Shown: positions 17,566 to 26,046 of the stretch, in pieces
Layout of the letters: each line of letters begins with the position of its first letter
How positions within the stretch are numbered: the stretch's first letter is position 1
NCBI GenBank assembly: GCA_007694095.1
Contig: RECI01000142.1
Coordinates: 1-39,377 of the forward strand
DNA: 39,377 nucleotides
Direction of reading: 5' to 3'
From: Balneolaceae bacterium
GTDB taxonomy: Bacteria > Bacteroidota > Rhodothermia > Balneolales > Balneolaceae
Program-made: the position numbers and the translations under genes
Notes under the pieces: model-generated
The model's input: only the letters and a program-made list of their open reading frames with translations
Told to the model about the DNA's origin: nothing
Database searches by the model: none

Positions 17566-17642
17566 TAAACCCAAAATTGTCATTGACCAATGACAATTTT
17601 GCCCGAAGGGCAAAAAAGGCCTGACGGCTTTTTTGGGTTAAA
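17566..17642. other. Compact multi-hairpin (cloverleaf-like) intergenic element
   Basis: A perfect 12-bp stem with a 4-nt loop (17573-17584 with 17589-17600) is followed by a small GCCC/GGGC hairpin (17601-17611). A third hairpin has A6/T6 arms extended by GCC/GGC (17612-17634). Outer arms AACCC (17568-17572) and GGGTT (17635-17639) can close the three into a cloverleaf of 72 nt. It could be a terminator array for the upstream gene, a small structured RNA or a mobile palindromic element. The stems are exact; the function is unknown. Confidence 0.7.
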
Positions 17643-17746
17643 ATTCAGGCACTAAATTTTGATTGTTTAACATTCATATATCCAACAGTAGTTTGGATCA
17701 ATCCCGTATTAATTACATCCAAAGTTCACAAAAAAAGATAACCGAT

Positions 17747-18727
17747 ATGAAATATCTCAATAAATACCCCTTTGTTATTATGCTTCTGATCTCTTTTACG
17801 GCTTGCGATTCGGATAGAACCCGTAATGCAGAAGTTCCAACGGGTCAGGCCGAAAACATTGATCGGGATACACCACACATTGTTTTTGTAACCGGGGATG
17901 AAGAATACCGTTCAGAGGAAAGTATGCCCATGCTGGCAAGAATTCTCGCCAACCGGTACGGATTCCGTGTTTCCGTGGCATATGCTGTAACAGACGGAGT
18001 CATCGATCCCAACCGACAGGATAATATAGAAGGCCTGGAAGCACTTCAAGATGCCGATATGATGGTTATGTACACCCGTTTCAGAAATATTCCGGATCAT
18101 CAGCTTCGTTATGTTCTCGACTTTGCGGAATCGGGAAAACCGATGGCCGGCTTCAGGACTTCAACACATGCATTCCAGTATGGCGAAGGCCACCCGAACC
18201 ACCATCTCGATTTTGAATGGCCGCAAAAGGTTTTTGGCCTGCCGTGGATCAGCCATTACGGCGGAAGAAACTCAACCGACGTATTTCTTCATGATGAGAA
18301 TGCTGACCACCCGATATTAACCGCGGTGGAACCGTTTCATGCAAGAAGCTGGCTTTATCATGCCACTACCCTGCTGGATAATGCCTTGCCGCTGTTGACC
18401 GGCCGTGCTGTTGAGGGCGCTGATCCGGGAGGTGATTACTTTGGTGATCCGTATGTAGTGGCATGGACTAATTTATATGAAGGTGAAAACGGGACAAGCC
18501 GTGTATTTTTTACAACACTGGGCCATCCCAGGGATTTTTTTGATGTTAATATGAGAAGGCTTTCAATACAGGGTATTTTCTGGGCTCTTGGCATGGAAGG
18601 TCAAATTCCGGATGAAGGATTGGATGTGGATTTTGTAGGTGAATACGATCCAAATCCGGCCGGTTTCGGTGAACAGTTTAAGCCCAACATTAGGCCTGAA
18701 GATATTCAATTGATTGTTGGACAATAA
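17747..18727 (+). CDS. ThuA-domain lipoprotein
   Basis: A 326-residue protein starting at ATG 17747, where a lipoprotein signal begins (LLISFTAC, Cys20). An in-frame ATG at 17663 would put 28 polar residues before the signal and is unlikely. The mature part, from about HIVFVTGDEEYRSEES (near residue 42), follows the ThuA (trehalose-utilisation) fold, a glutamine-amidotransferase-like domain without the catalytic Cys. ThuA proteins accompany sugar oxidoreductases, and here the neighbour is a sorbosone-dehydrogenase-like lipoprotein. Both are probably periplasmic and act on the same sugar or sugar-acid. The gene is followed by a terminator at 18748-18765. Confidence 0.85.
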   Translation: MKYLNKYPFVIMLLISFTACDSDRTRNAEVPTGQAENIDRDTPHIVFVTGDEEYRSEESMPMLARILANRYGFRVSVAYAVTDGVIDPNRQDNIEGLEALQDADMMVMYTRFRNIPDHQLRYVLDFAESGKPMAGFRTSTHAFQYGEGHPNHHLDFEWPQKVFGLPWISHYGGRNSTDVFLHDENADHPILTAVEPFHARSWLYHATTLLDNALPLLTGRAVEGADPGGDYFGDPYVVAWTNLYEGENGTSRVFFTTLGHPRDFFDVNMRRLSIQGIFWALGMEGQIPDEGLDVDFVGEYDPNPAGFGEQFKPNIRPEDIQLIVGQ

Positions 18728-18747
18728 CGAAATCTTTATTCGAATCC

Positions 18748-18765
18748 CGGGGGCTACCCCGTTTT
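18748..18765 (+). terminator. Rho-independent terminator after the ThuA gene
   Basis: A CGGGG/CCCCG stem with a 4-nt loop runs straight into TTTT. It begins about 20 bp after the ThuA stop codon. The stem is short but GC-only. Confidence 0.65.
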
Positions 18766-18779
18766 AAAACTCTAATTAT

Positions 18780-18845
18780 ATTGCCACAGATGACACTGAT
18801 TTTCACAGAGGGTTTTCTGTGTTTATCTGAGCCTTCTGTGGCAAT
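18780..18845. repeat. 66-bp palindromic intergenic element, copy 2
   Basis: Perfect 11-bp inverted ends, ATTGCCACAGA (18780-18790) and TCTGTGGCAAT (18835-18845), enclose CACAGAG and TTTCTGTG words that also pair. Size, ends and vocabulary match the element at 386-450. It lies between the convergent ThuA and symporter genes, where it could also help end transcription. Confidence 0.75.
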
Positions 18846-18853
18846 TAATAATA

Positions 18854-20233
18854 TTATAATCGATTTACTATAAATCTTTCGATGAATGCAACAGCAAGAT
18901 AAACACCAATTGAACAGAATAAAGAGAGAAGAAAAGCCCAGGACAGGTCAAAAATATAGGTAGCGGAAAGCCAGACAGACATTGCCGTTAATAGGGTTGC
19001 TCCTGCGGAAAACTTTCCTCCAATTTTTGTAAACAGCCCAAAAGTCACAATAGTAAAAATACCGGCTGTGCCAAATGCCGCGGCGTCCACAACAAGATCA
19101 TACACACCTTCCGCATTTGTGGCAATAAACCATGCCAGGATTCCAAAAAACACAACAAATATCCTTGCCCAACCCACTTTTCTGCTCTCTGCCATGTCGG
19201 GCCTGCTTTTTACAATAATATTATGGGAAACGAGAGATGAAGCAACAAGAAGTGCTGAATCAACGGTTGAAAGAATTGCAGAAACCAGTGCGCCTGCAAA
19301 AATGATATAAAGAACTGTTGGCATGTATATTTGCGCCATGATGGGTACGATCAGTTCACCATCTTCAAGCCCGGGAACCAGGTGAAGGCCAACAAGACCG
19401 ATAAAAGCAGGAATCATTCCAAAGCCGAGATACATGGATCCTGCTGCGATGGATGACCGTTTTGCCACTTCAGGAGACCTGGTGGCAATTACCCTGGCTA
19501 CAAGTTCATGTGCAACTACGGAACCACAGAGTGGTATTGCCCAAATGTCGATACGGTCGAGCAGAGAGGTGCCGGGCGGCTGGCGAAGGGTGAGCCTGTC
19601 GGGGTCAATGGAACTCCAGATTCCGGCAATGTCCGGAGTGTTGAACAGGACCAGAAAAAAGAGCGCAACAAGCCCAAAAATGAGGACAATTCCCTGTAGT
19701 AAATCGGTATACGCCACAGCCAACAGTCCGCCAAGCACAGTGTAAACAATCACAATAGTAGCTGCAATTGCTATTGCAATTTCGAGTTCCAGGCTTGATG
19801 ACGCTGTTAAAACCTGGCCGAACGCACGTATTTGCGCTGCTGCCCACATAAGCGTGGAAGGTATCATCATAAAAACGGCCAGTTTTTCCACCCCCGATGA
19901 AAAACGCTCCCGGAAAAGATCGGCCAGGGTGGTGAGTTTTCGTTTCCAGAGGGGGGCAGCAAAAACAAAACCCATCAAAACGAGGCATAACCCGAAACCA
20001 AACGGGTCTGCTGTACCTCCGGCAAGCCCGCCGCTGTATATGGCGCCGGATGCGCCGATTACACTTTCTGAGCCAAACCACGTGGCAAAAATAGTGAATG
20101 TACCCAAAACATAACCCAGCTGCCGCCCCGCCAACAGGTAGTCAATTTCTGTTTTGATATATCTTGAAACCCACCAGCCTATAACTAGCTGAACAGACAC
20201 GTACACAAAAATTCCAAGAAGAAGCCCGGTCAT
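18854..20233 (-). CDS. Sodium:solute symporter (SSS/SLC5 family)
   Basis: A 459-residue membrane protein with about 12-13 hydrophobic helices. Family features include the N-terminal WWVSRYIKTEIDYLLAGRQLG loop, the ATWFGSESVIGASG helix-1 break that forms part of the Na+ and substrate site, and the YTDLLQGIVL segment near residues 175-185. The central ISTVDSALLVASSLVSHNI stretch (near 315-335) matches the conserved Na+-site helix. Solute is not predictable; given the nearby dehydrogenase and ThuA lipoproteins, a sugar acid or related organic solute is a guess. It appears monocistronic. Confidence 0.88.
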   Translation of the reverse strand: MTGLLLGIFVYVSVQLVIGWWVSRYIKTEIDYLLAGRQLGYVLGTFTIFATWFGSESVIGASGAIYSGGLAGGTADPFGFGLCLVLMGFVFAAPLWKRKLTTLADLFRERFSSGVEKLAVFMMIPSTLMWAAAQIRAFGQVLTASSSLELEIAIAIAATIVIVYTVLGGLLAVAYTDLLQGIVLIFGLVALFFLVLFNTPDIAGIWSSIDPDRLTLRQPPGTSLLDRIDIWAIPLCGSVVAHELVARVIATRSPEVAKRSSIAAGSMYLGFGMIPAFIGLVGLHLVPGLEDGELIVPIMAQIYMPTVLYIIFAGALVSAILSTVDSALLVASSLVSHNIIVKSRPDMAESRKVGWARIFVVFFGILAWFIATNAEGVYDLVVDAAAFGTAGIFTIVTFGLFTKIGGKFSAGATLLTAMSVWLSATYIFDLSWAFLLSLFCSIGVYLAVAFIERFIVNRL

Positions 20234-20657
20234 TTACATGAAAGTTGATGTTTTGAAGATTAGAAGTCGGAATATAGTGATTGGGGAAAAAAATTTAACA
20301 AGAAACTGTACCGTATTTACAATTAAAAAATCGGTTCTGCAGGAAACGTTGTTTTTTTGTTATCAGCGATCCAGGATCATATTCCGCTATATTGGGTCAT
20401 AAATCCTCAGTAATCTGGTATACGTTGAAAGAAGTATTAGCTGAAAGCTGACGGCTTATAGCCCAGAGCTTTGTTGGCGATAAATCAATTAAAAACCAGT
20501 CCAATTCGTAACCCGCAACGTTTCCTGAAGTACCAAAGAATCTTTCTATTTAACACATACATAATGGTACTTAATCCTGAATTTTCTTAAATATTAATGA
20601 TAGGAATCGATTTGTTAGGCGCTATATATCAATTTCTATAAAATTCATCCTTTATGA
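20234..20657. other. Gene-free 424-bp divergent intergenic region
   Basis: AT-rich DNA between the divergent symporter and pyruvate-kinase-like genes. It must hold both promoters, but I could not assign a convincing -33/-7 pair. A short AGCTGA-AAGCTGA direct repeat with a GGCTTATAGCC palindrome occurs near 20440-20464. No open frame with coding character is seen. Confidence 0.5.
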
Positions 20658-22154
20658 GTGGAAATGGCAGAAACCGAAGATATCATACTCAGGCAGCAGA
20701 GAGATTTGTTAAAACGCTTGATATGGCTGCGGAACCAGGTTGAATGTGAAGGTGCTATCAGATTTAAAAAATGGGAATCCTGGATATATAGAGAGGAATT
20801 TATTGAAAGCGGGAAAAATCTTGCAAATTATCTTGCACTCAGAAAACACGATTTAAGGGTACTTCAGAGGGAGCTTTCACCACTTGGTTTATCTTCGCTT
20901 GGGAGGCTCGAATCGAAGGTTTTACCTTCTTTGGATGCTGTTATTGCATCACTTGCGAGAATTTCACAAAGCCCTAAATCAGAAAAATATCCACATCCGG
21001 CTAAGGAAAATATTCAGCTTGGCAAGAAACTTTTAAAGAAAAGATCTACCGAAATATTCGGTAAATCATCATCCCAAACCCGGATTATGGTAACTCTCTC
21101 CGGAGAAACCGCCGATCAGCCGAAGTTTATAGAAAACCTGGTAGCACGCGGGATGAATGTGGCACGTATAAATTGTGCACATGATGACAGGGAAACCTGG
21201 AAATCAATGATTCATTATGTTCGTGAAGCATCAGCGAATACTGGCAGTTCATGCCGCATTATGATGGACCTGGCCGGGCCGAAAGCCAGGATTACAGGGG
21301 TTGTTTTCCCGCAAAACCAAAAACGGGTATTTAGAGGAAATATGATACGTTTATCAGATAATCCGGGTGCAGGTAATGAATCTCAAATCTCAATTACGGT
21401 AAGCATACCACAAATTTTCAGTAAGCTGGTTGAGGGTCAGGAAGTTTGGATTGATGATGGAAAGATCGGTGCCCAGGTAGAAGAGCTTGCAGATGGCAGT
21501 TGTACTCTGAAGGTATTTCATGCAAGCCCGAAGGGGACAAAACTGAGTGATTCGAAAGGGATAAATTTTCCCGGAATAGACGTCGGCAGCGCTTTGAGTG
21601 ATGCTGATCTTGCCAACATACATTTTGTTGCAGAGAATGCAGATATGATTGGATATTCGTTTATACAGAAAGCCGCAGACCTTGACATGCTTGAAGCCGA
21701 ACTCTCCAACGTTGCTATTGACACATCACTTCTGCCGATTGTGGCAAAAATTGAAACGGAATTAGCGGTGCAGAACCTTCCTGAAATCATTGTTCGTGCT
21801 GCAGGCCGGCGCCCCCTTGCCATCATGATTGCAAGAGGTGATCTTGCCGTCGAAATCGGTTATGAACGCCTTGCAGAAATTCAGGAAGAAATCATGTGGC
21901 TGGCTGAAGCGGCACATATACCGGTTATCTGGGCAACACAGGTACTTGAAAGGCTTGTGAAAAAGGGAATTCGATCGAGAGCAGAAATTACGGATGCCGC
22001 CATGAGCGTGCGTGCAGAGTGTGTGATGCTGAACAAAGGCGCTTATGTTCTGGATGCAATAGAGATTTTGAGAGATCTGTATAAACGAATGCATCAGCAC
22101 CAGGAGAAAAAATCACCTCAGCTCCGGGCACTCAGAAGCTGGACTACCGAATAA
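20658..22154 (+). CDS. Pyruvate-kinase-like protein with N-terminal extension and no C-terminal domain
   Basis: A 498-residue protein. Residues about 1-135 are a helical extension of unknown function. From TRIMVTLSG (141) it follows pyruvate kinase: GMNVARINCAHDD (165-177) for RLNFSHG, MMDLAGPKARI (202-212) for the DTKGPEIRT region, catalytic-type K364 and metal ligand E366 in AKIET, IARGDLAVEIG (391-401), and ATQVLE (426-431). It stops soon after, without the roughly 130-residue C-terminal domain of classical enzymes. Two motifs deviate: the potassium-site Ser is Ala (CAHDD), and MLSGES becomes MLNKGA. It may be a potassium-independent or repurposed kinase. The start is GTG 20658 or ATG 20664. 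Confidence 0.8.
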   Translation: MEMAETEDIILRQQRDLLKRLIWLRNQVECEGAIRFKKWESWIYREEFIESGKNLANYLALRKHDLRVLQRELSPLGLSSLGRLESKVLPSLDAVIASLARISQSPKSEKYPHPAKENIQLGKKLLKKRSTEIFGKSSSQTRIMVTLSGETADQPKFIENLVARGMNVARINCAHDDRETWKSMIHYVREASANTGSSCRIMMDLAGPKARITGVVFPQNQKRVFRGNMIRLSDNPGAGNESQISITVSIPQIFSKLVEGQEVWIDDGKIGAQVEELADGSCTLKVFHASPKGTKLSDSKGINFPGIDVGSALSDADLANIHFVAENADMIGYSFIQKAADLDMLEAELSNVAIDTSLLPIVAKIETELAVQNLPEIIVRAAGRRPLAIMIARGDLAVEIGYERLAEIQEEIMWLAEAAHIPVIWATQVLERLVKKGIRSRAEITDAAMSVRAECVMLNKGAYVLDAIEILRDLYKRMHQHQEKKSPQLRALRSWTTE

Positions 22155-22227
22155 ATAAAACCAGACTGTGCCTCAAGCCTCTATTTACGAATGGGTTGAA
22201 TCGGTATTTCGTTGCCAGAATGCAGTA

Positions 22228-22259
22228 CTGTTGAATTGTTGAACTGTCGAATTGTTGAG
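22228..22259. repeat. 8-bp tandem array, (YTGTTGAA)4
   Basis: Four consecutive octamers (CTGTTGAA, TTGTTGAA, CTGTCGAA, TTGTTGAG) lie in the 292-bp gap before ileS. No T-box-like leader is seen in this gap. Confidence 0.8.
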
Positions 22260-22446
22260 AAATTCTGTCTATTGAAAATACGATTCCACAGTTGAACACT
22301 TCCAATATCTGTCTGATCCATTGATATGGTGTCTGAACCAATGAAAAAGGGCGATAAAAATCTAAACAGCCCAAAGTATTTTGATTGTGTAGGTTTTCGT
22401 ATATTTCAGGCTTATAACATTTTGAAAATGAACGACCGCGTTCTAA

Positions 22447-25400
22447 ATGGCAAAAAAATTTAAAGAAGTAAAACAACTGGCGTACCCCAAAGCAGAAGTT
22501 GAAATTCTGAATTGGTGGAAAGAGAAGAAGATTTTTGAAAGAAGTCTTGATTCAAGGGACGATGGTATACCTTTTACATTTTACGAAGGTCCGCCAACGG
22601 CAAATGGCAAACCGGGAATACATCACGTAATGTCCAGAACGGTTAAAGACCTTTTCTGTCGTTATAAAACCCTGAAAGGATTCAGAGTGGAACGAAAAGG
22701 CGGGTGGGACACCCACGGACTGCCGGTTGAAATTGAAGTGGAGAAAGAACTCGGGCTCGAAGGCCGTGCCCAGGTAGAGAAGTTTGGTCTCGCGGAGTAT
22801 AATGCCAAGTGCCGGGAGAGCGTTTTGAAATATAAACACCTGTGGGACGATCTTACCAGCAGAATGGGTTACTGGGTTGATCTTGAAAAACCTTACATAA
22901 CCTTCGAAAACGACTACATAGAATCGGTCTGGTGGGGCTTTAAACAGCTGTTCGACAAAGGCCTGGTTTATAAAGGGTATAAAATTCAGTGGTACTCGCC
23001 GGGAAGCGGAACCGTTTTATCTTCTCATGAAGTAAGCCTGGGGTACCAAGAAACCCAGGATCCCTCTATTTATGTAAAATTTCCGCTCGATGCTGATGAA
23101 AATGTATTTTTCCTTGCCTGGACCACTACTCCATGGACGATTATATCAAACATGGCGCTTGCAGTGAACCCGAAGCTGGAGTATGTGAAAATTCAGGTAA
23201 CGGAAGGTGAGAGAACAGAATACTATATTTTGGCGAAAGGCTGTCTTGATTCAGCAATAAAACATAGTTATGAAATTGTTGAAACGTACAAAGGGAGTGA
23301 CCTGCTGGGATGGGTTTACAAGCCAATATTTAATTATGCCCAGAAAGAGATTGAAAAGGAACTCGCCTGGAGAGTTATAGGGGCCGAATACGTAACAACA
23401 GAAGATGGAACCGGAGTGGTACATACCGCCCCGGCTTTTGGTGCCGATGACTTCGAAAATTGCAAAGATGCCGGAATCCCCATGTTTAATCCAATTGACA
23501 GGGAGGGCAGGTTTACTGCACAGGTACCGGATTTTGCAGGATTATGGTTTAAAGATGCTGATAAAGAAATTGTAAAGGCTATAAAGGAAAAAAATAGCAT
23601 GTACCACCATGAAACATACATGCATAATTATCCCTTCGACTGGCGAAAAGGTACACCACTGATGTCGTACCCGGTTGAGTCGTGGTTTATCCGAACTACT
23701 GAAGTAAAGGATAAAATGGTGGCATTTAATAAAAAGATTCATTGGAAACCAGAGAGTACAGGTACCGGACGCTTCGGAACCTGGCTCGAGAATAATGTTG
23801 ACTGGGCTGTATCGAGGCAACGATACTGGGGTACCCCCATTCCGATATGGGTAAGCAGCAAAGATCCTGACTATATAGAATGTATTGGCAGTGTGGAAGA
23901 ACTGCGGAAAAAAGCCGGTATCGATAAAGATGAAGAAATCGACCTTCATCGTCCGCATATAGACAAATACACCTGGAAATGCCCGAAAGGCGGTATTATG
24001 CAGCGAATTCCCGAGTTACTGGATGTATGGTTCGATTCCGGCGCCATGCCCTGGGCACAATGGCATTATCCGTTCGAAAATAAAACCAAATTCAAAAAAA
24101 GTTTTCCGGCAGATTTTATAGCTGAAGGAGTTGATCAAACACGTGGATGGTTTTATACCCTTCATGCCCTTGGAACGATGCTTTTTGATAAACCTGCCTA
24201 CCTGAATGTAGTCTCAAACGGGCTGGTTCTGGATGCAAAAGGCGAGAAGATGAGCAAAACCAAAGGCAACACGGTTGACCCAAATGAAGTGATCCAAAAT
24301 TATGGCGCCGACACCGTTCGGTGGTACATGATGACCAATTCCTCGCCCTGGGAAAATTTAAAATTCAGTGAATCCGGGTTGCAGGAGGTTCAGCGAAAGT
24401 TTTTTAATACCATTATTAATACATATTCGTTTTTTGCACTTTATGCAAATATCGATGGATTCCAGTACTCCGGTAAGCCTATTCACTGTTCAGACCGAAC
24501 AGAAATGGACCGCTGGATCATATCACGGCTCAATACTACCATTAAACGGGTAGATGAATTATATGAGCAGTATGAGCCTACAAAAGCTACCCGGGAAATT
24601 GAAAATTTTGTTGATGAGCTGAGCAATTGGTATATCCGCCGAAGCCGCCGTCGTTTCTGGAGGGAGGGCAAAAGCCTGGATAAAACGGCAGCATATCAAA
24701 CATTATTCGAATGTTTGATGAACCTGTCCAAAATTATGTCTCCGGTTGCACCGTTTATCAGCGAATGGCTGTATCAGAACCTGAATGATGTGGTAAAACA
24801 GGAAGAAATTTCTGTTCACATTTCATTTTATCCAAGTGTGGAAGAAACAGCGATTGACAGACAGCTTGAGCGCAGGATGGATGTCGCAAGGATAATCAGC
24901 TCAATCGTGCTGAGGGTGAGAAACCAGATTGATGTAAATGTTCGCCAGCCGCTTTCAAGAATAATACTGCCAATGAATAAGGAAGAAAGATTGGTTGTTG
25001 ATGCCGTGAAAGAGATTATTTTGGATGAAGTAAACGTTAAGAAAATAGAGTTCGTTGATGATGATTCCGGAATCGTTAGTAAAACGGCAAGGCCGAATTA
25101 CCCTGTTTTGGGTAAGCGTTTAGGCAAACAGATGAAAAATGTAGCTGCCAAAATCACCGGGCTTACTACGGAAGAAATCACCCGGATAGAAAATGAAGGA
25201 GCGTTTGATCTTCAAATCAGTGAAAATGAAAAAGTTCGAATCTCATCAAGCGAAATTGAAATTCAAAGAACCGGCTTGATGGGATGGTCTGTTGAAACAG
25301 AAAAAGGAATAACGGTAGCGGTCGATACCGAACTAACCCCTGAGCTGATCCTTGAAGGGTTATCACGTGAATTTGTGAACAGGATTCAAAATATGCGAAA

Positions 25401-25617
25401 AGAAGCCGATTTTGAGGTAACAGACCGAATTTTCATAGGTTTTGATGGATCTGATCAATTAAATGCCGCAGTTCAGTCAGCAATTGAAAATATTAAGACT
25501 GAAACTCTTGCGGAAGAGATAAGTACTACGTTACTTGAAGTATCAGACTTTGTTAAAACTTGGGAAATTGAAGGCGATGAGGTTGAAATCTCCATTCGCA
25601 GAACTATTAATAATTAA
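22447..25617 (+). CDS. ileS: Isoleucyl-tRNA synthetase, eukaryote-like type
   Basis: A 1056-residue class I synthetase that charges tRNA-Ile in the cytoplasm. The HIGH-equivalent is PPTANGKPGIHHV (49-61), and KMSKT is at 601-605. The editing domain between them (about 185-400) contains TTPWT and GTGVVHTAPAFG. A GGWDTHGLPVE motif and the W-rich AVSRQRYWGTPIP block before the KMSK loop are typical. The C-terminus lacks the four-Cys zinc module of E. coli-type IleS, and the length fits the longer clade often associated with natural mupirocin tolerance. That trait is known from the clade and not shown here. The DksA-like gene starts 12 bp later and lspA follows, an arrangement I recall as usual in Bacteroidota. 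Confidence 0.97.
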   Translation: MAKKFKEVKQLAYPKAEVEILNWWKEKKIFERSLDSRDDGIPFTFYEGPPTANGKPGIHHVMSRTVKDLFCRYKTLKGFRVERKGGWDTHGLPVEIEVEKELGLEGRAQVEKFGLAEYNAKCRESVLKYKHLWDDLTSRMGYWVDLEKPYITFENDYIESVWWGFKQLFDKGLVYKGYKIQWYSPGSGTVLSSHEVSLGYQETQDPSIYVKFPLDADENVFFLAWTTTPWTIISNMALAVNPKLEYVKIQVTEGERTEYYILAKGCLDSAIKHSYEIVETYKGSDLLGWVYKPIFNYAQKEIEKELAWRVIGAEYVTTEDGTGVVHTAPAFGADDFENCKDAGIPMFNPIDREGRFTAQVPDFAGLWFKDADKEIVKAIKEKNSMYHHETYMHNYPFDWRKGTPLMSYPVESWFIRTTEVKDKMVAFNKKIHWKPESTGTGRFGTWLENNVDWAVSRQRYWGTPIPIWVSSKDPDYIECIGSVEELRKKAGIDKDEEIDLHRPHIDKYTWKCPKGGIMQRIPELLDVWFDSGAMPWAQWHYPFENKTKFKKSFPADFIAEGVDQTRGWFYTLHALGTMLFDKPAYLNVVSNGLVLDAKGEKMSKTKGNTVDPNEVIQNYGADTVRWYMMTNSSPWENLKFSESGLQEVQRKFFNTIINTYSFFALYANIDGFQYSGKPIHCSDRTEMDRWIISRLNTTIKRVDELYEQYEPTKATREIENFVDELSNWYIRRSRRRFWREGKSLDKTAAYQTLFECLMNLSKIMSPVAPFISEWLYQNLNDVVKQEEISVHISFYPSVEETAIDRQLERRMDVARIISSIVLRVRNQIDVNVRQPLSRIILPMNKEERLVVDAVKEIILDEVNVKKIEFVDDDSGIVSKTARPNYPVLGKRLGKQMKNVAAKITGLTTEEITRIENEGAFDLQISENEKVRISSSEIEIQRTGLMGWSVETEKGITVAVDTELTPELILEGLSREFVNRIQNMRKEADFEVTDRIFIGFDGSDQLNAAVQSAIENIKTETLAEEISTTLLEVSDFVKTWEIEGDEVEISIRRTINN

Positions 25618-25629
25618 ACAATTAGGATC

Positions 25630-26034
25630 ATGACATCTTCAAAAGAAACGAAAAACGATGAACGCATCTCTCCATATAATGATGAAGAGCTTGAGTATTT
25701 CAAAAAAATTATTCTTAAAAAGCGTGATGAAGCCGAGCAAGAATTAACGACCCTGCAAAACCTGCTTCGCGAAAGCATGGAAAACGCATCGGATGAGTCT
25801 GCTTATTCATTCCATATGGCAGATGCCGGAACCGATGCCCAGGAAAGAGAAAAAACATACATGTTATTTAACCGTACCAAAAAGTTCGTACGCTATCTTG
25901 AACAGGCTTTGCAGCGTATTGAAAATAAAACATATGGCGTTTGCAAGGTGACAGGTAAAAAAATAGCAAAAGGGCGGCTCGAAGCTGTACCGCATACTCA
26001 GCTCAGCATTGAAGCAAAACTGAAACGAAGATAG
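25630..26034 (+). CDS. TraR/DksA-family protein without an intact zinc finger
   Basis: A 134-residue protein with a long helical hairpin (about 18-98) and the C-terminal YGVCKVTGKKIAKGRLEAVPHTQLSIEAK block of the DksA/TraR family. DksA binds the RNA polymerase secondary channel and helps ppGpp. Of the four zinc cysteines only C105 remains (CKVT for CxxC, LSIEA for LCIxC), so it cannot bind zinc in the usual way; I recall this degenerate form as common in Bacteroidota. The hairpin tip, MADAGTDA (63-70), keeps acidic residues. It lies between ileS and lspA with gaps of 12 bp on each side, which implies one operon. Confidence 0.85.
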   Translation: MTSSKETKNDERISPYNDEELEYFKKIILKKRDEAEQELTTLQNLLRESMENASDESAYSFHMADAGTDAQEREKTYMLFNRTKKFVRYLEQALQRIENKTYGVCKVTGKKIAKGRLEAVPHTQLSIEAKLKRR

Positions 26035-26046
26035 TCCGGAAAGTTT

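Noticed and set aside
17568-17639. tRNA gene
   Set aside because: The length and cloverleaf are suggestive, but there is no T-loop GTTCGA-type sequence, no D-loop GG and no 7-bp acceptor stem.
19605-20081. 158-codon minus-strand frame overlapping the SSS symporter in another frame
   Set aside because: The symporter frame covers it with conserved transmembrane motifs; the alternative has no start context.
22155-22446. T-box leader before ileS
   Set aside because: No T-box core sequence or terminator/antiterminator pair seen; T-boxes are also not expected in this group.
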